This document shows, piece after piece, positions 34,511 to 47,389 of a stretch of DNA of 64,000 nt. The translations under genes and the position numbers were made by a program. The stretch's first letter is position 1, and each line of letters opens with the position of its first letter. Source of the stretch: Welwitschia mirabilis (lineage: Eukaryota; Gnetophyta; Gnetopsida; Welwitschiales); the NCBI GenBank assembly GCA_051453625.1, contig JBOZIK010000001.1:97103801-97167800 (forward strand), read 5' to 3'. Below the pieces are notes generated by a model. That model did no database searches and was not told the origin of the DNA. It saw only the letters and a program-made list of their open reading frames with translations.

Positions 34511-34913
34511 AGATTTATCCTCATTTATGGTTGCATTTCTCTAGAATTCAAAAACTTCTTCATGATAGTAGTATGTGCCTTATTTTTTCAAGATGTAGCA
34601 TTAATTCTAGCACTCAATCTTAGCTAAGTAATATGATGCATAGAGGGAAATAAAAGATGAAAAGGTTCCTTCTTTAATAAAATCTTCCTATCTTCCATTC
34701 AAGATATTTTCTACAATTATATATATGAAGGGAAAAAAATGAAAATATTAAGAAGGAAAATAAAAGAATGAGGAATATGAGGTTAGTATCAAGAAATAAA
34801 ATTAAAAAAAATGAAGAAAACTAGGTTACAATCAATTTTTAAAATAAAAATTAAATTACTAATGATTTAAAATGATAAATCAAAATTTTAGAAGTCAATG
34901 GTTCCACTAGTGA

Positions 34914-34931
34914 GGTTAAGCAATGGCACCA
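34914..34931 (-). other. Athila-type (tRNA-Asp) primer-binding site, decayed
   Basis: The minus strand reads TGGTGCCATTGCTTAACC. The first 12 bases match the Athila site TGGCGCCGTTGC with one C-to-T and one G-to-A change, both at CpG. The LTR must therefore lie to the right and the internal region to the left. Confidence 0.7.
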
Positions 34932-35530
34932 ATTACATTTCATAAATATCCTAGAGCATATAGTGGATGAAAAATAAGGCACTAAAAAATGTAGAATACT
35001 ATTAATGAGGTAAATTAGTGAATTTAAGGCTTAGTTTATATAGAAAAAAGGTGAAATTATAATCATTAGATCATTTACTCTTACTAACAATTAAGATTAA
35101 TTTGGGTAAATTGACATATGAATACAAAGATTACATCACAAAAAATACAAGTGTACTTTTTAGTATGATTTCTTAGAGTACAAATTATGAAATGTGAAGG
35201 ACTAAAATGGTTATTATGAAGGGGAAATATAATGGATGAAAATAAAGTTATGAATATACCATGCATATTATGAATATTAGAGATTATGAAATTTAAGATA
35301 ATGATTTAATTTTTGCATTTTTGTTTAACTAAATGGATCTATTACCAAAAAAAATCAAAGTACTGATAAGAAAAGTTTGCAACATTTAAGAGTAGTAGAA
35401 AGCGTTTCAGGTTATAATTTATTAAATTAAATATGTTAAAATATCTCTCTAATTTCACCTTAATTTCTTTTCAATTTTCTTTAATGTTTATAAGTAAGTA
35501 CTTTAAGCATTGAATTATTAAGCATTTAAT
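34932..35530 (-). repeat. LTR (right boundary unknown) of a minus-strand Athila/Tat-type element
   Basis: The LTR is deduced from the primer-binding site at 34914-34931 and a TATA box, CTATATAAA, on the minus strand at 35035-35043, about 105 bases before the LTR end. The left end (34932) is firm within a few bases, the right end is not. No second copy was found in the window. The minus-strand open run at 35084-35266 has no meaning as protein. Confidence 0.5.
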
Positions 35531-35539
35531 ATTATGAGA

Positions 35540-35720
35540 ATTTTTTCTAATAGATTTAACATGTTATTAATGAAGAAATTAATGCTACATTACCAGCAAG
35601 AATTTATAGCTCTAATGTAGTTAGATAGGCCACAAATAAATCATTAGAGCTGCATTTCTAATAAATGATTATAGCTTTGATGAAGTTAACTAAACTTAAT
35701 AACGATTCAAAAATAATGTG
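35540..35720 (-). repeat. Gypsy 3'-region repeat, minus-strand copy
   Basis: Read on the minus strand it matches 46440-46640: AAAGCTATAATCATTTATTA, then GAAATGCAGCTCTAATGATT, then CTGGTAATGTAGCATTAAT. In both places it lies downstream of a gypsy integrase, so it is part of the non-coding 3' region of the same family. The segment also contains internal near-inverted words (AGAGCTGCATT, ATTAGAGCTATAA). Confidence 0.7.
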
Positions 35721-36399
35721 CTTAAGAGTTTAATAATTTTTGCAATAATTTTTCATAAGCATAAAAGAGTTATTAACTCATTTACCTTAATTTAGCAATC
35801 TCATTTCATTAGAATTCTTGAAGAAAATTCACAAAGAAAAAGTAGAAATAACCACCTTTTTGCCTTGAGGTATGCCATATTAGAGAGTTTAAATAACTAC
35901 AAACTTTATCAAATAACTTAAAAATAAAGATAACATTTTCTTAAAAAGTAAGAATCTATAAAATCTCTATTAAGACTTTTAAATAATAAAGATTACTTTA
36001 TTATTAATTTGTCATGAACTAGGATCACCGAGTCTCATAATTCATAAGAAGAAAGGAGTGGTAGATGAAAAGGTTTTAGTCAATTACCATTACTTTCAAA
36101 TTGGTAATGTTTATTTTGATTTTCAATGAGAAAGATACTATTTAGTATTACTTATGGTGTATGAACCTAATCATCTTAACACTAATTTTCTATAAAATAA
36201 ATATAATCTTATTTATATAATAAAATCAAAACTCCTTTACAAAATATTTTTCTATGAATGTATTAGTCATAAAAATTTTCGGTCTTTTGCTTGTTGAGTT
36301 TCATGTTTTTATAAACATCATGTCTGAGTTTAATAAATTCTGTAAGTTAGATTGCTTTATCTTTTTATACCACCTCAAGATTTAGACTTATGTATTTAA

Positions 36400-38000
36400 G
36401 GGTTTAATAATATTTATGTTTAAGATATATAGGTAGATAAAAAGATTTATGATAAATCAATCTAAAGGGTGAAATTCATAATGGAGTTTTTAATGTAGTT
36501 GTATAAGCCCATCAAACATTGTTTAATTTTTAGAACCAATTTTTTTAAGTTAAATGTACCAGTCTTTATAAAACTTTTTTAGTTTCTTAATTAGTAACCT
36601 TAACTTATTTACTAATTTTAGGATGGTAAGATTTAGCAACTTTATGAGTAAACACATGTTTGATAAGAATATTATTGAAAATTTTATTATAAAAGTGAGA
36701 GCCAACATTACTAATCTAGATACTTGGATAATCAAATCTAGTTAGAATGTGTTTCTTAAATAAGTTCACTAGATTTTCGACATCATTATCTTTACAAGTA
36801 CTGATTTTAGCCCCTTTAGTAACATAGTCAACATGAACCAAAATACATTAATGTTCATAAGAAGGAGGATAAGGGCATTGAAATTAATTTTGCGTACCCC
36901 AAAGGGATATATAATAAGAATTCAATTCAGTAGAATTATGTTTCTCTTGATAATACTTTTAAGTTTTTAGAAAATCTCACAAGATTTATAAAACTGCTAA
37001 GAGTCTTTAAAGATAGCAAGCTAATAAAGTTCACATTGAAGAACATTTATGGTAATTCTATTAGTGGGGGTAGAAAAACAAATAATCATGAGCCTTAAAG
37101 TTACAAATATTAATAACTGTGTGAATTTCAAATCAAGGAATGAATATTTTAATGATTTAATTAGGGTAATATTTGAAAGGATAAGGACCATCCCAAAAGA
37201 AGTATTTTACATGGCTTAAACTTTCTTATTATTATTAAAGTCCTAATGAGAAGACATAATTTTTAATACTAAGTAATTAGAAATATGACCATACCAAGGA
37301 GTCTCTGAGATGAAAAAGAGATATTCATTAGGAGAATAGTTATTAATAGGATTGAAATCATGTAAAAAATCTTAAGAAACTTTTGAAAGATAGTTAGCAA
37401 CTATATTTTCAAAACCCTTCTTATACTTAATTTTTAAGTTGAATTTGTGTAAGAGTGGAATCCATCTAATCAATCTAGGCTTGGAATCCTTCTTGAAAAA
37501 TAGATATCTAAGAGCTAAATGATCTACATTAAATATGATCTTATAATCAATAAAATATTTCTTAAACTTCTCTAAAGAAAAACTACTACAAGAAGTTTCT
37601 TTTCTATGATAATTTGGTTGAGGTGGTTATCATTCAAGTTAGTTTTTTAGATATATTATCATACATGTTCAATAAAATATCAATAATTTTATGGAATATA
37701 AAAATTCATTATTAGTAAAACTTTGATAGAATGTAATTGAACTTATTCTTTAGAAATTATGTGTCTTAAAATGATTCCTTTATTAATGATGAAATGATAT
37801 TTTTCTTAGTTTAAAACAAAGGGTTTTTTAATACATCACAATCAAATAAGCTTAATATTATAAAGTCAATGTTATAACATATTTCATAAATGAAAAATTC
37901 AACCATAAACATCTTCATACAAAGTTCTAATTAAATCAAAGAATATACCAAGCATACAACATCGAAAATGGATAGAAGCATTGCAAAAACTAAATATAGG
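36400..38000 (-). pseudogene. Athila/Tat-type gypsy pol, C-terminal half (RT end, RNase H, integrase)
   Basis: Minus-strand order: near 38000-37900, FSFCNASIHF and CCMLGIFFDL (RT block C region). Near 37840-37750, EKYHFIINKGIIL (end of RT). At 37640-37430, HLNQIIIEKKLL and NVDHLALRYLFFKK-like frames (RNase H). At 36735-36550, ISNVGSHFYNKIFNNIL followed by HVFTHKVAKSYHPK, the integrase core with the catalytic Asp changed to Asn. The longer open run in the neighbouring frame at 36550-36735 is a shadow. RT is cut at 38000 by a plus-strand LTR. Confidence 0.85.
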
Positions 38001-39315
38001 CATTAACATGTAAGAAATGACATTCTAATTAGGTTAATTGACTAATTTATCTTAATGGAAGACATTAATATAATCAATTTTATCACAAAAAAATGTATTT
38101 TATTGATTTTTCATAAGAATTATGGGCTTATTATTTGCACATGAAATTTTTAGCATAATTATTACATTTGAAGGACATGCTTAAAAGTCGATGGTAATTC
38201 AAGCTAAAACACTAGTACCACTACTTAGGTTACCTAGTGCTACTAATCTTTCTGAACAAATCACCTACATTCTCACATTTCTGACTTATCATGTAAATTT
38301 AAATAATGAAGTTATGGAGTTGATTAGATTTAACCTTAGAAATGACTTGCACTTTTGATACCATGTGATGGTGACACTAATGATATGTAGTAGGGCATGT
38401 GACAATGCTACATAAGATGATGGTGGAGACACATAGTAATTATAATGATTCATAGAAGTAGTAACATTTAAATACCTAGTATTAGCTACATTAAGAGGAT
38501 CTCTACCTAAATGAATAGATGATAAAATGCCCTACTTAATATAATCATTTTGTAACCACTCATCTAACACTACAAGCCAAAGGCTTATAAGCATCCCTCA
38601 CCTCCATATTTACTTATAAAAGGGCCTTTAGCCCTTCATTTTAATATCTTTCATTTTGGAAAAGTTTGAATCTTTGTAATATTAGTATTGATGGTATTTG
38701 AAGTAATTCCTTGGGAAGTGAGCTTATCCTCAAGGATCACTTAATATGTTTTATAAACATCCCCATTTTATTGATGAAAAGTGTTATTTTCATAATAGAT
38801 AATATTATTTTACTTTTTATCTCCATTTTCAAGTTACTTTGTATTTGAAATACTTAGTTAAAAAATTGACTAATATCCTCCATTTTATTTGAGTACATTA
38901 TTTAATCACTTGTTTTAAGAATTTTAGTCACCAAGAGTTTCTACTTTCCATTACTATTTTAAGAATGTAAAGGATCAAGTGGTAATTGAGTTTACTACTA
39001 CTCATATAGTAAATGAGATTATGTCACCATGATTTGATCCAGTCTACTTGATAATTTGAAGTGTATTATAGGGAAAGCATAGAATATCATCAGAGTAAAG
39101 AATTAATAGTGAATAAGTCAATGAAAGCTTGGATCTTTCTTACTTCTATTATTTTTCAAGTTAAAGTTTCACAACCATTTATCTCAAATCTTTCTTCTTT
39201 TCTCTTTCTTTTACTTTGTAACTTAAAAAAGTCAAGAGTCATAAAACTTATGAAAAAATACCCTAGTTATCCTAGTGAAAGGAATGATAGTAAGTGAAAA
39301 CTCAATTAAATCTAG
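38001..39315 (+). repeat. LTR copy A1 (5' LTR)
   Basis: Starts CATTAACATGTAAG (TG start mutated). It aligns along its length with 47390-49680 and 51657-53002. TATAAAAG at 38615-38622 is followed by GGGCCTTTAGCCC. Near the end CCTAGTTATCCTAGTG is shared with copy A2. A primer-binding site after it can no longer be read with confidence. The open run at 39061-39297 lies inside the LTR. Confidence 0.82.
38615..38622 (+). promoter_or_regulatory. LTR TATA box (A1)
   Basis: TATAAAAG, 614 bases from the LTR start. The same box is found at 48960-48967 in A2, and as TGTAAAAG at 52262-52269 in A3. Conservation of place among copies supports a real LTR promoter. Confidence 0.65.
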
Positions 39316-41640
39316 ATCATCATAGAGATAACAATCTAGTAGTAGCTCAAAAGAATATCAATTTTACTTTTTGTAAGTTTTATAGTTAGTATTTATTTTT
39401 CTAGTGGTCTATATTGGTCATTTGAGTGATACTTGAACTAGTTCTCTTTTTTTTGTGTATTCTTTAGTGACTAATACTGATCGTTCTAGTAATACTTAAA
39501 TTGATCTAGTTTTAAGTTTGCTTTTGTTTTTACTCTAACTCATTTTTATGTGTAGATACAACAATGTATTTTTATAAGTTACTTAAGGGAAAAAACTAAA
39601 AAGTTAACTCACATTGCATGTTTTCCTTTACTTTCTAAACTTTTATAATTTAGGTTAATTTTTGTTTACTTCTTTAAACATTAAAAATATAAAATTTATA
39701 TGATTTTATTAAGTTTGGTTTTGTATGCATTTACATTTTTTATTCTATTTTATTTTTTGTGATTTAGATATGTAAATATTATATAAGACATCTACAAATC
39801 ATTTTGAATTTTTTGGAACTATAACACATAATTAAAGTAATGCTATAGCCTTTCTTGATTTATGCTACCATCATTCTTGCTTGAAAAAATTCAAGGCTTT
39901 TACAAAACCATCTGATAAAATCTAGAAACCTCTCTATCGTACAAGCTTTGTCAAAAATCTTTTATAACTTGCTCAAAACTTATCTAACCTAATTTTACAT
40001 GTTTTGCACTTGTGATGAGTCAAGTAGCTTAATTCAAAATCCTATCAATAAAATGAACCCCCTTACTAATCCAAGACATATGTGATAAAACTAACCCCAT
40101 GATAACTCCCAAAGGGAATAAGCCTCCACTTCTTAAAATGACTTAAATGATAATTAATAATTCTCCTCATCATAATAGTAATAATAAAAAAATTTTAATG
40201 ATTCATTTAATTTTTAAATTTCCTTTAATAAACCTTGTCTAACTAAATATGATTAATCAATTAACTACTTATCACTTTACCCAAGAGTTGACCAAATTGC
40301 AAGCCAACACAGATAATAACTAACCTAAGTAGACCCTTTGTGATTATGCTTAACCAAAATGTCTAGGAAGACCATGTTGTATAGTGCAACTACCCATTAA
40401 TTAAAAGTTATAATTTAAAAATTTTACCATCCAACTTTTGCCTAATTTACATGGTCTATAATCCAAGGATCCTTACCTACATCTTAAGAAATTTGAATGT
40501 GTCTTATCAATAATCCTTTCATACCCAAATACATATGATGCCCTAACACTCATCTTATTCTCATTTTTCTTAAAGGAAAAATCATGCTTTATATCTTTAA
40601 GCCATTATATATTAAATCATAATCCAAACTAAATAAGGCTTCATCTCTAAATTTTTTCCTAGTCACAGAATATGTACTTTGAGAAAAGAAATAATGAAAT
40701 ACTAGTAAAAAGACCATGTGGCATTTTCTCAAATCTTAGAATGATTTCAAAACTTATTTAAAAAATGATTTAAATGAAAATATAAGCTAGGAAGAGAGAT
40801 AAGTTTCTTCTATAATGGGTTGTCAACAAATAATAAGCGATTGGTAGAAATAATAAGTAGTGAGAATTTCCTTATTATGCCTTTAGATGAAGTTTAGAAT
40901 AGTTAGAAAGCATAGCTAAGAGTTTAAAAAATTAAGAGAATCCTATGGAACCATCTAAACTCATAATCCTATTAGATTCACAAGTGTATTTAAGGTACTT
41001 AAAAATTTTAAGGTTAATAAGGGGATAGTTGAATTAGCAAGAAATATAGAATCTCTAACTATTTCTCCCTTACCTTTACCTTTGATCAAAAAACTAGAAT
41101 CCCTAATTTGCCATATAAATACCCATGAAATAGCCAAGTGTCCTTCCATTCCTTTATTTTAAAATACTATTAATGAGTTAGTAAATATGGTAAGGCATTA
41201 GTGATTAAAAAAAAAAAAACTTATTCCAATACATACAACCATGGATGAATAAATCAACCTAACATTTATTGTAAATAGGATAATTCACATAGTAAAAACC
41301 ATATCAATAAACCAAGAAATTCATTCTTTTTCTTATCCTCTCATCCTTTACCATCTAATTACCAAAAACCATCCTCATCTATTCATTTTGAGAAATCAAT
41401 AAGAAAGTTCATGGAAATCCAAGTTCAACTTAATTACAACCATAAACAAATATTAAAACATAATTTTCATCATTAAATAATTTGGAACAACTCTTTCTCA
41501 TCATTAAATAATCTTGAACAACTCCTCCAATAACTCTAGAAAATTCAAACTCAAATTCTCTCCACCTTAAATCAAAATGAAATAAGCAAAATTCCCATGA
41601 TCTCGTAACTAAATCTAAAGGGATTTAGATTTATAGAAGG
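39316..41640 (+). other. Leader and 5' internal region, gag start not readable
   Basis: The first 300 bases share ATCAATTTTACTTTTTGTAAG-like and later T-rich words with the leader after the LTR at 53021. Gag should begin here, but I can read no convincing N-terminal gag. A 30-base tandem duplication (CATCATTAAATAAT units at 41469 and 41499) is present. The minus-strand open run at 40961-41149 is unassigned. Confidence 0.45.
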
Positions 41641-41650
41641 GGTAGAAACC

Positions 41651-42230
41651 ATGCACATAAAAGAAACTAGGTTCATTCACCTTAGGTATGGAAAAGAATT
41701 AGATAATTCACCTACAAAAAATAAAACCAAGGAAGAACCAACACTCATAGAAAATAAGGAAAAGGATAAAATAATAAAAAAATCTTTGTCCTTATACAAA
41801 GATCCATACCTTTTCACCAATAGCTTAGAAAGTATAATATCAAAAAAAATAATTAGAGGCTTCAGATATCTTTAAGAAAGTTAATATAAATATTGATCTC
41901 TTTAAAGCCATTAAAAAGGTACATTCCTCTGTAGAATTTCTTAATGACTTGTGCATTATGAAAAGACATATGAATGCAAAGAGAAAAGACCTTAGCATAA
42001 CAAATGAGTTCAATCATTTGAAATCAATTTTCATCCAACATGAGGACTATGGATACACTACAATCATAATTTCCATGGGTAATAAGTGACTCAACCAAGT
42101 CCTATTAAACTTAGGAGCTAGTGTAAAATTACTTCCCTATGAAACCTACAAAAAATTAGGCTTTAAAGGACTTAAAAATATAAAACTCCAACTTCAACTA
42201 GCTAATTATTCTGTAAAAACATTATTAGTA
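41651..42230 (+). pseudogene. Gypsy gag C-terminus and protease
   Basis: An open run at 41651-41875 has the lysine/glutamate-rich composition of the gag linker. After frame shifts, FLNDLCIMKRHMNAKRKDL (about 41935-41995) matches the conserved gag C-terminal block of Athila/Tat elements. Then LLNLGASVKLLPYETYKKLG (about 42105-42165) is the protease block with Asp changed to Asn. The reading is lost at the N gap at 42231. The same blocks occur at 18768-19020 and, on the minus strand, at 51.4-51.2 kb. Confidence 0.87.
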
Positions 42231-42940
42231 NNNNNNNNNNNNNNNNNNNNNNNNNNNNNNNNNNNNNNNNNNNNNNNNNNNNNNNNNNNNNNNNNNNNNN
42301 NNNNNNNNNNNNNNNNNNNNNNNNNNNNNNNNNNNNNNNNNNNNNNNNNNNNNNNNNNNNNNNNNNNNNNNNNNNNNNNNNNNNNNNNNNNNNNNNNNNN
42401 NNNNNNNNNNNNNNNNNNNNNNNNNNNNNNNNNNNNNNNNNNNNNNNNNNNNNNNNNNNNNNNNNNNNNNNNNNNNNNNNNNNNNNNNNNNNNNNNNNNN
42501 NNNNNNNNNNNNNNNNNNNNNNNNNNNNNNNNNNNNNNNNNNNNNNNNNNNNNNNNNNNNNNNNNNNNNNNNNNNNNNNNNNNNNNNNNNNNNNNNNNNN
42601 NNNNNNNNNNNNNNNNNNNNNNNNNNNNNNNNNNNNNNNNNNNNNNNNNNNNNNNNNNNNNNNNNNNNNNNNNNNNNNNNNNNNNNNNNNNNNNNNNNNN
42701 NNNNNNNNNNNNNNNNNNNNNNNNNNNNNNNNNNNNNNNNNNNNNNNNNNNNNNNNNNNNNNNNNNNNNNNNNNNNNNNNNNNNNNNNNNNNNNNNNNNN
42801 NNNNNNNNNNNNNNNNNNNNNNNNNNNNNNNNNNNNNNNNNNNNNNNNNNNNNNNNNNNNNNNNNNNNNNNNNNNNNNNNNNNNNNNNNNNNNNNNNNNN
42901 NNNNNNNNNNNNNNNNNNNNNNNNNNNNNNNNNNNNNNNN
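42231..42940. other. Assembly gap of 710 N
   Basis: Run of N between the gypsy protease and the segment before RT. The unusual size suggests an estimated rather than default gap. The missing sequence is expected to hold the end of protease. Confidence 0.95.
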
Positions 42941-43600
42941 TATGAACATGGAAAACACATCAAATTAATTAGTGTCTATCATTTTAGAAAGACTTTTGTT
43001 AGCAACTTTAAATGCTTTAATTAGTTATAGGAATGATTGATGAAAATATTATTTGATAATATGATGATAGAATTAAATGTTTTCAATACCATAAATCTTC
43101 TACATAATGATGAAGGGGTAGAAAATGTGGATAGAATAGAAAGCCTTTTAGAAGATCAAGAATTCACCTATCAGTCTTTTAAGAATAATGTCTTAGAATT
43201 TTCTCAAAAATCATGTCCTATCACTTAGGATGAAATCAACCTTGAACTTAAGGCTTTGCTAAAGAAACTTAAAAATGCTTTATAAATGGAAAATTCTATC
43301 TTTGTGATAGTAATTAATTCTTTCTTGATCTCATCCTAAGAAATTGAGTTAATTAATCTTTTAAGAAAGCATAAACAAGTAATAGGATGAACTATTTTGG
43401 ACATTAAGAATATTAACCTTATTATCTGCATGCATCACATTTACTTAGATAAGAATGCAAAGGCATCTATACAACCCCAAAGAAGGATAAATCCAACATA
43501 AAGAAGGTAGTAAACAAGAAAGTAATTAAAATTTTAGGTAATGTAATAATCATTCCATTTCAAATTGTAACTAAATAATTTTAACTCAAATTATAGCAAA
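42941..43600 (+). pseudogene. Gypsy linker between protease and RT
   Basis: An open run at 43037-43228 (LFDNMMIELNVFNTINLL, later EGVENVDRIESLLED) corresponds to the protease C-terminus and linker of Athila/Tat polyproteins. Near 43230-43300, LELKALLKKLKNAL continues into the N-terminal RT region with stops. Confidence 0.7.
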
Positions 43601-44330
43601 GAAATATTGACTTATCCTAATTCCAAATGAATATAATGAAATCATCCCTACTAGACTTATAGTCAAATGGAGAATATGTATAACCTATAGAAGATTAGAT
43701 ACCATCTCTATAAAAAATAATTTTTTACTTCTATTCTATGATCAAATTTTAAAAAAACTTGTAGTACGTTCCTTTCATGACTTTTTGGATGAGTATTCTG
43801 GGTACAATCAAATTTAAATTACCCTAAGAACCAACATAAAACCACCTTCACCTACCCTTATGAAGTCTTTTCTTACAAAATAATGTCGTTGGATTTATGT
43901 AATACACTGATTGCATTTTAACATTAAATGATTAGGATTTTCTATGATTTATTAGACTCATGTATTAAAATATTTATGGATTATTTCGCTATCTATAGAG
44001 ACTATTTTAACTATTATTTACACAACTTAAACTTATATTTAAGTGATATATAGAAAAATTCCTTACTCTTAATTGGGAAAAAATCCACTTTAAGGTTAAT
44101 TAACACATAGTATTAGGACAAATTATCTCCTCTAAAGGAATTCAAGTAGATCTTGTGAAAGTTTCTTTAATTACACACCTATCAATATCACAAAAGCAAA
44201 AATACATTAAATCCCTTCAAGGGCACATAATATAGTACAAGAGATTCATTAAATATTTTAGTAAAATAACTAAATCATTGTGTTATATTATAAGAAAAGA
44301 TACCTATTTTGATTACATCTTTAAGTATTA
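43600..44330 (+). pseudogene. Gypsy reverse transcriptase
   Basis: LIPNEYNEIIPTRL and WRICITYRRLD (43618-43700) are the PKK...W.MCVDYR region. FLDEYSGYNQI at 43782-43814 is the FLD.YSGYNQI block. The fingers-palm part after it is broken by frame shifts, and the FMDD-type catalytic block is readable only as YLWIISL in another frame near 43970. The enzyme is non-functional. Confidence 0.88.
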
Positions 44331-44399
44331 ACATGATTTTAAATATAAAGACTTATTTCCACCTCCATCATTTAACTAACCGATTGCAAGTTATCTTTT

Positions 44400-44760
44400 A
44401 AAATTTTATGTGATGCTACTAATTATACAGTTGGATTCGTGCTAGGATAGAGGATAGATAGAAAATTAACCATAATCTATTATGCTAGTAAAGAATTGGA
44501 TGATACTCAATTAAACTACATGATTATAGAGAAAGGATTCCTAGCAATAATCTCTACCCTAGAGAAATTTAGGAAATATCTTTTAGGATCTAATTTGGTT
44601 ATCTATATAGATCACTTAATCCTTAGATATTTTTTGCCAAAAGGATTCAAAAACAAGAGTAATCATATGGATCCTTTTTTTATAGGATTTTGACTTAGAG
44701 CTTAAAGATAAAAAAGACTTTAATAACATAGTTGTAGATTACCTTTTACAAATAACTTAA
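44400..44760 (+). pseudogene. Gypsy RNase H
   Basis: The best preserved gypsy domain here. KILCDATNYTVGFVLG near 44400-44445 carries the DAS/DAT start of RNase H. The open run 44496-44693 contains QLNYMIIEKGFLAIISTLEK, then FRKYLLGSNLVIYIDH and LRYFLPK, the usual RT-associated RNase H blocks. A stop after FFIGF ends it. Confidence 0.92.
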
Positions 44761-45109
44761 GAAAATCTATAAACATTACTTTCCATTAATGACACTTTTC
44801 CTAATGAATATATTTTCTTCATTAATAAAATACCTTAGTTTTCAAATATTAAAAACTACATATCCAAGATTACTTCTTCTCATTAGATGCTTAATAAGAG
44901 AAATATATTATTAAACTAGGATAAATACTTATTTTGGGATAGTCCATATATTTTGAGTATTATGTAAACCAAGTCATACATAAATGTATGTCCCAAAATA
45001 AAACACATGATATTTTTAAACATTAATATTATAAGGCTTATGGAAGTAAATATTGGACCAATAAAACTACTAAAAAAGTCCTTTAATTTGGCTTTTAGTG
45101 GTCATACAT

Positions 45110-46090
45110 TTTCAAAGACTCCTACTTATACTATAAATTTCATGACGATTGTCAAAAACTAGGAAGTATTTCATGAAGGAATATGATGCTTCTAAATCCC
45201 ATTCTTGTTATTGAACCCTTTAATATCTAGAAAATAGATTTTCAAGGTCCTTATTCATCCTCAAATAGCCATTAGTATATTATTGTTTGCATTGGTTACA
45301 TAAATAAATGGGTAGAGACATGTGCATGTCAATCAAATGATGTCCAATTGTAATAACATTTTTCAAAGAAAATATCTTAATGTGATATAACTGCCTGTAA
45401 GTTTTGATTAATGATGAAATAATACACTCTTATAATAGAATATTTAACAACCTTATTGTTAAGTATAAGATTATCACAAAGTAGAAGCACCCTATCACCC
45501 CTGAACTAGTAGTTAAGTTAAGGTTACGAATAGAGAAATTAAGAAGATTTTATAGAAGGTAGTAAACTTAACAAAAAAAGATTGGTATTTTAAGCTTAAT
45601 TATGTTTTATCTGCATATTGCACAGCTTATGAAAAATCATTATAAATGTCTTATTTAGGTTAGTCTATATAAAAGATTAAAATTTAAACACAAGTCATAC
45701 TAGGCAATTAAAAACATGAACTTAGATTTGGAGGTAGAAAGGAGAAAAAGGGCTATAAAACTTAATGGAGTAAAGGAAATTAAGAACTATGCCTATGAAA
45801 ACATGAGGATCAACAAAGCAAAGTATAAAAGTTTTATGATTAAAACATTCTTAGAAAAATATTTAAGAATGAAAACTAATTTTTTCTCTATAAAACATGC
45901 TTGCATTTATTCTTAGGAGAACTAAGCACTATGTGGAAAGGTCCATTTGTAATAAAAAGGAATTTGCCTAATGAAGTATTTTTCATTAAAAAAATCAAAA
46001 ATCATCAATGATTCAAGGTTAATGAACATTACCTTAAATATTATCATCAATCTATTCTTGCAACTTATGAATTTATAAGACTTAGAGATC
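45110..46090 (+). pseudogene. Gypsy integrase and C-terminal domain
   Basis: Near 45135, FHDDCQKLGSIS is the end of the zinc-binding part. At 45235-45325, IDFQGPYSSSNSH and CIGYINKWVET are the D-F-x-GP and KWVEA core blocks. The open run at 45716-45916 (AYENMRINKAKYKSFM) is the C-terminal integrase region. At 45930-46080, WKGPFVIKRNLPNEVFF and FKVNEHYLKYY form the GPF/Y module typical of Athila/Tat elements. Stops occur in each block. Confidence 0.88.
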
Positions 46091-46149
46091 CCAATTAATG
46101 GCCTTAAACAAAAATCAATGATACATGATCTCATTATCACTAAAGCAAT

Positions 46150-47389
46150 AGTCTAGATTGAATACACCTATGAGTTTTTAAAGAAGAGTTATGCTTACTT
46201 TGAGTATTATTGTTAAAATATGCATTTGTTTAAAATATTCTATTTCAATAAAACTTGGTTGAAAAGATGAAATCGATCCTCATGTATGTTCTTTAAGTCT
46301 AAAGATTTTGGTGTGGACAAAATTTGTCTTCACTAGGATAATGAGCCAATAACCCTTCTAATATGCATAAAAAATGAATATTAGGAAATGAATAAAATAA
46401 AAATAATACATATATTCTGCAAATATATATAATATTAATTATTTAATTGGATTTAGTAAATTGCATTGAAGCTATAAATGATTACTAGCAATGCAGCTCT
46501 AATAATTTACTTTATAATATGTTCAACACATCAAGAATATAGACACTCATTGGTAATGTAGTACTAACTCCTTCATACATCAACATGCTCACTTCTATTG
46601 GAAGAAGATGTTATAATACTAGATGATGAATGTGAATCAAAGGCTTAAACTAAGTACATATATGTTAGTAGAAATAAAAAATAAAGGAATGATTAAAGTG
46701 GAAATCAAAGGCTTTTTGGGATCTATTGTCTTTTAACTTTCATACTTGTAGGTTGCAATTATTTCTTAAATTTACATATGTTACTCAATCAAAACTATGC
46801 TTTGTTATTTTTGAAATCAAGTAAAAAATACAAAAGAATAATAAAGGTCATTAACTTAGATAAGCTTACTCATTCATTCATTTGTTTTATGGTTTAGTCC
46901 ATTAATGCATTCTTATCTCCATCACCTACTCCACTTTACTTTACTTCACTTCACTCTCATTTCATGAAAAATAAATCATAATGCATAAAGTACCTTTTAT
47001 GAATTGATTTTTCACTTAGTAGAATGATCACTTTGCATTAGTTATTTTTGTCCTTTCATAGTTTAGTTGCATCATGTTGCATGATTTTTAATAAAGGACT
47101 CATCAAAATCTTTCTAAGGTTATATTATTAAAATGATTTTAATGTGCTTTATAATTAAAATTTAAGGATAAAATTAAATTTTGGTTAGTGGTTATGACAT
47201 CTAATTTTTACATCATTTTTCATCAAAATTTTCACTTTGATGCCTTAGTTGTAGAAAATTGATCATAAAATTTTCAATTTTATATAATTATTCACACTTG
47301 AGCACTTTCAATTTGGATAATTTCTCCATGTTTAATCATTTTTTATTAACTTTTTCTTAAGGATCTAGTAAAAGTCTAGTTAGAAGACA
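46150..47389 (+). other. Non-coding 3' region of the gypsy element
   Basis: AT-rich sequence between integrase and the 3' LTR. The piece 46440-46640 is shared with 35540-35720 in the opposite orientation. No env-like protein could be read. No clear polypurine tract was found before 47390. Confidence 0.5.

Noticed and set aside
38001-39300. Host gene promoter at 38615
   Set aside because: The TATA box is repeated at the same place in three LTR copies, so it belongs to the retroelement LTR.
42202-42963. Two ~250-codon minus-strand open frames
   Set aside because: They consist almost entirely of translated N from the assembly gap at 42231-42940.
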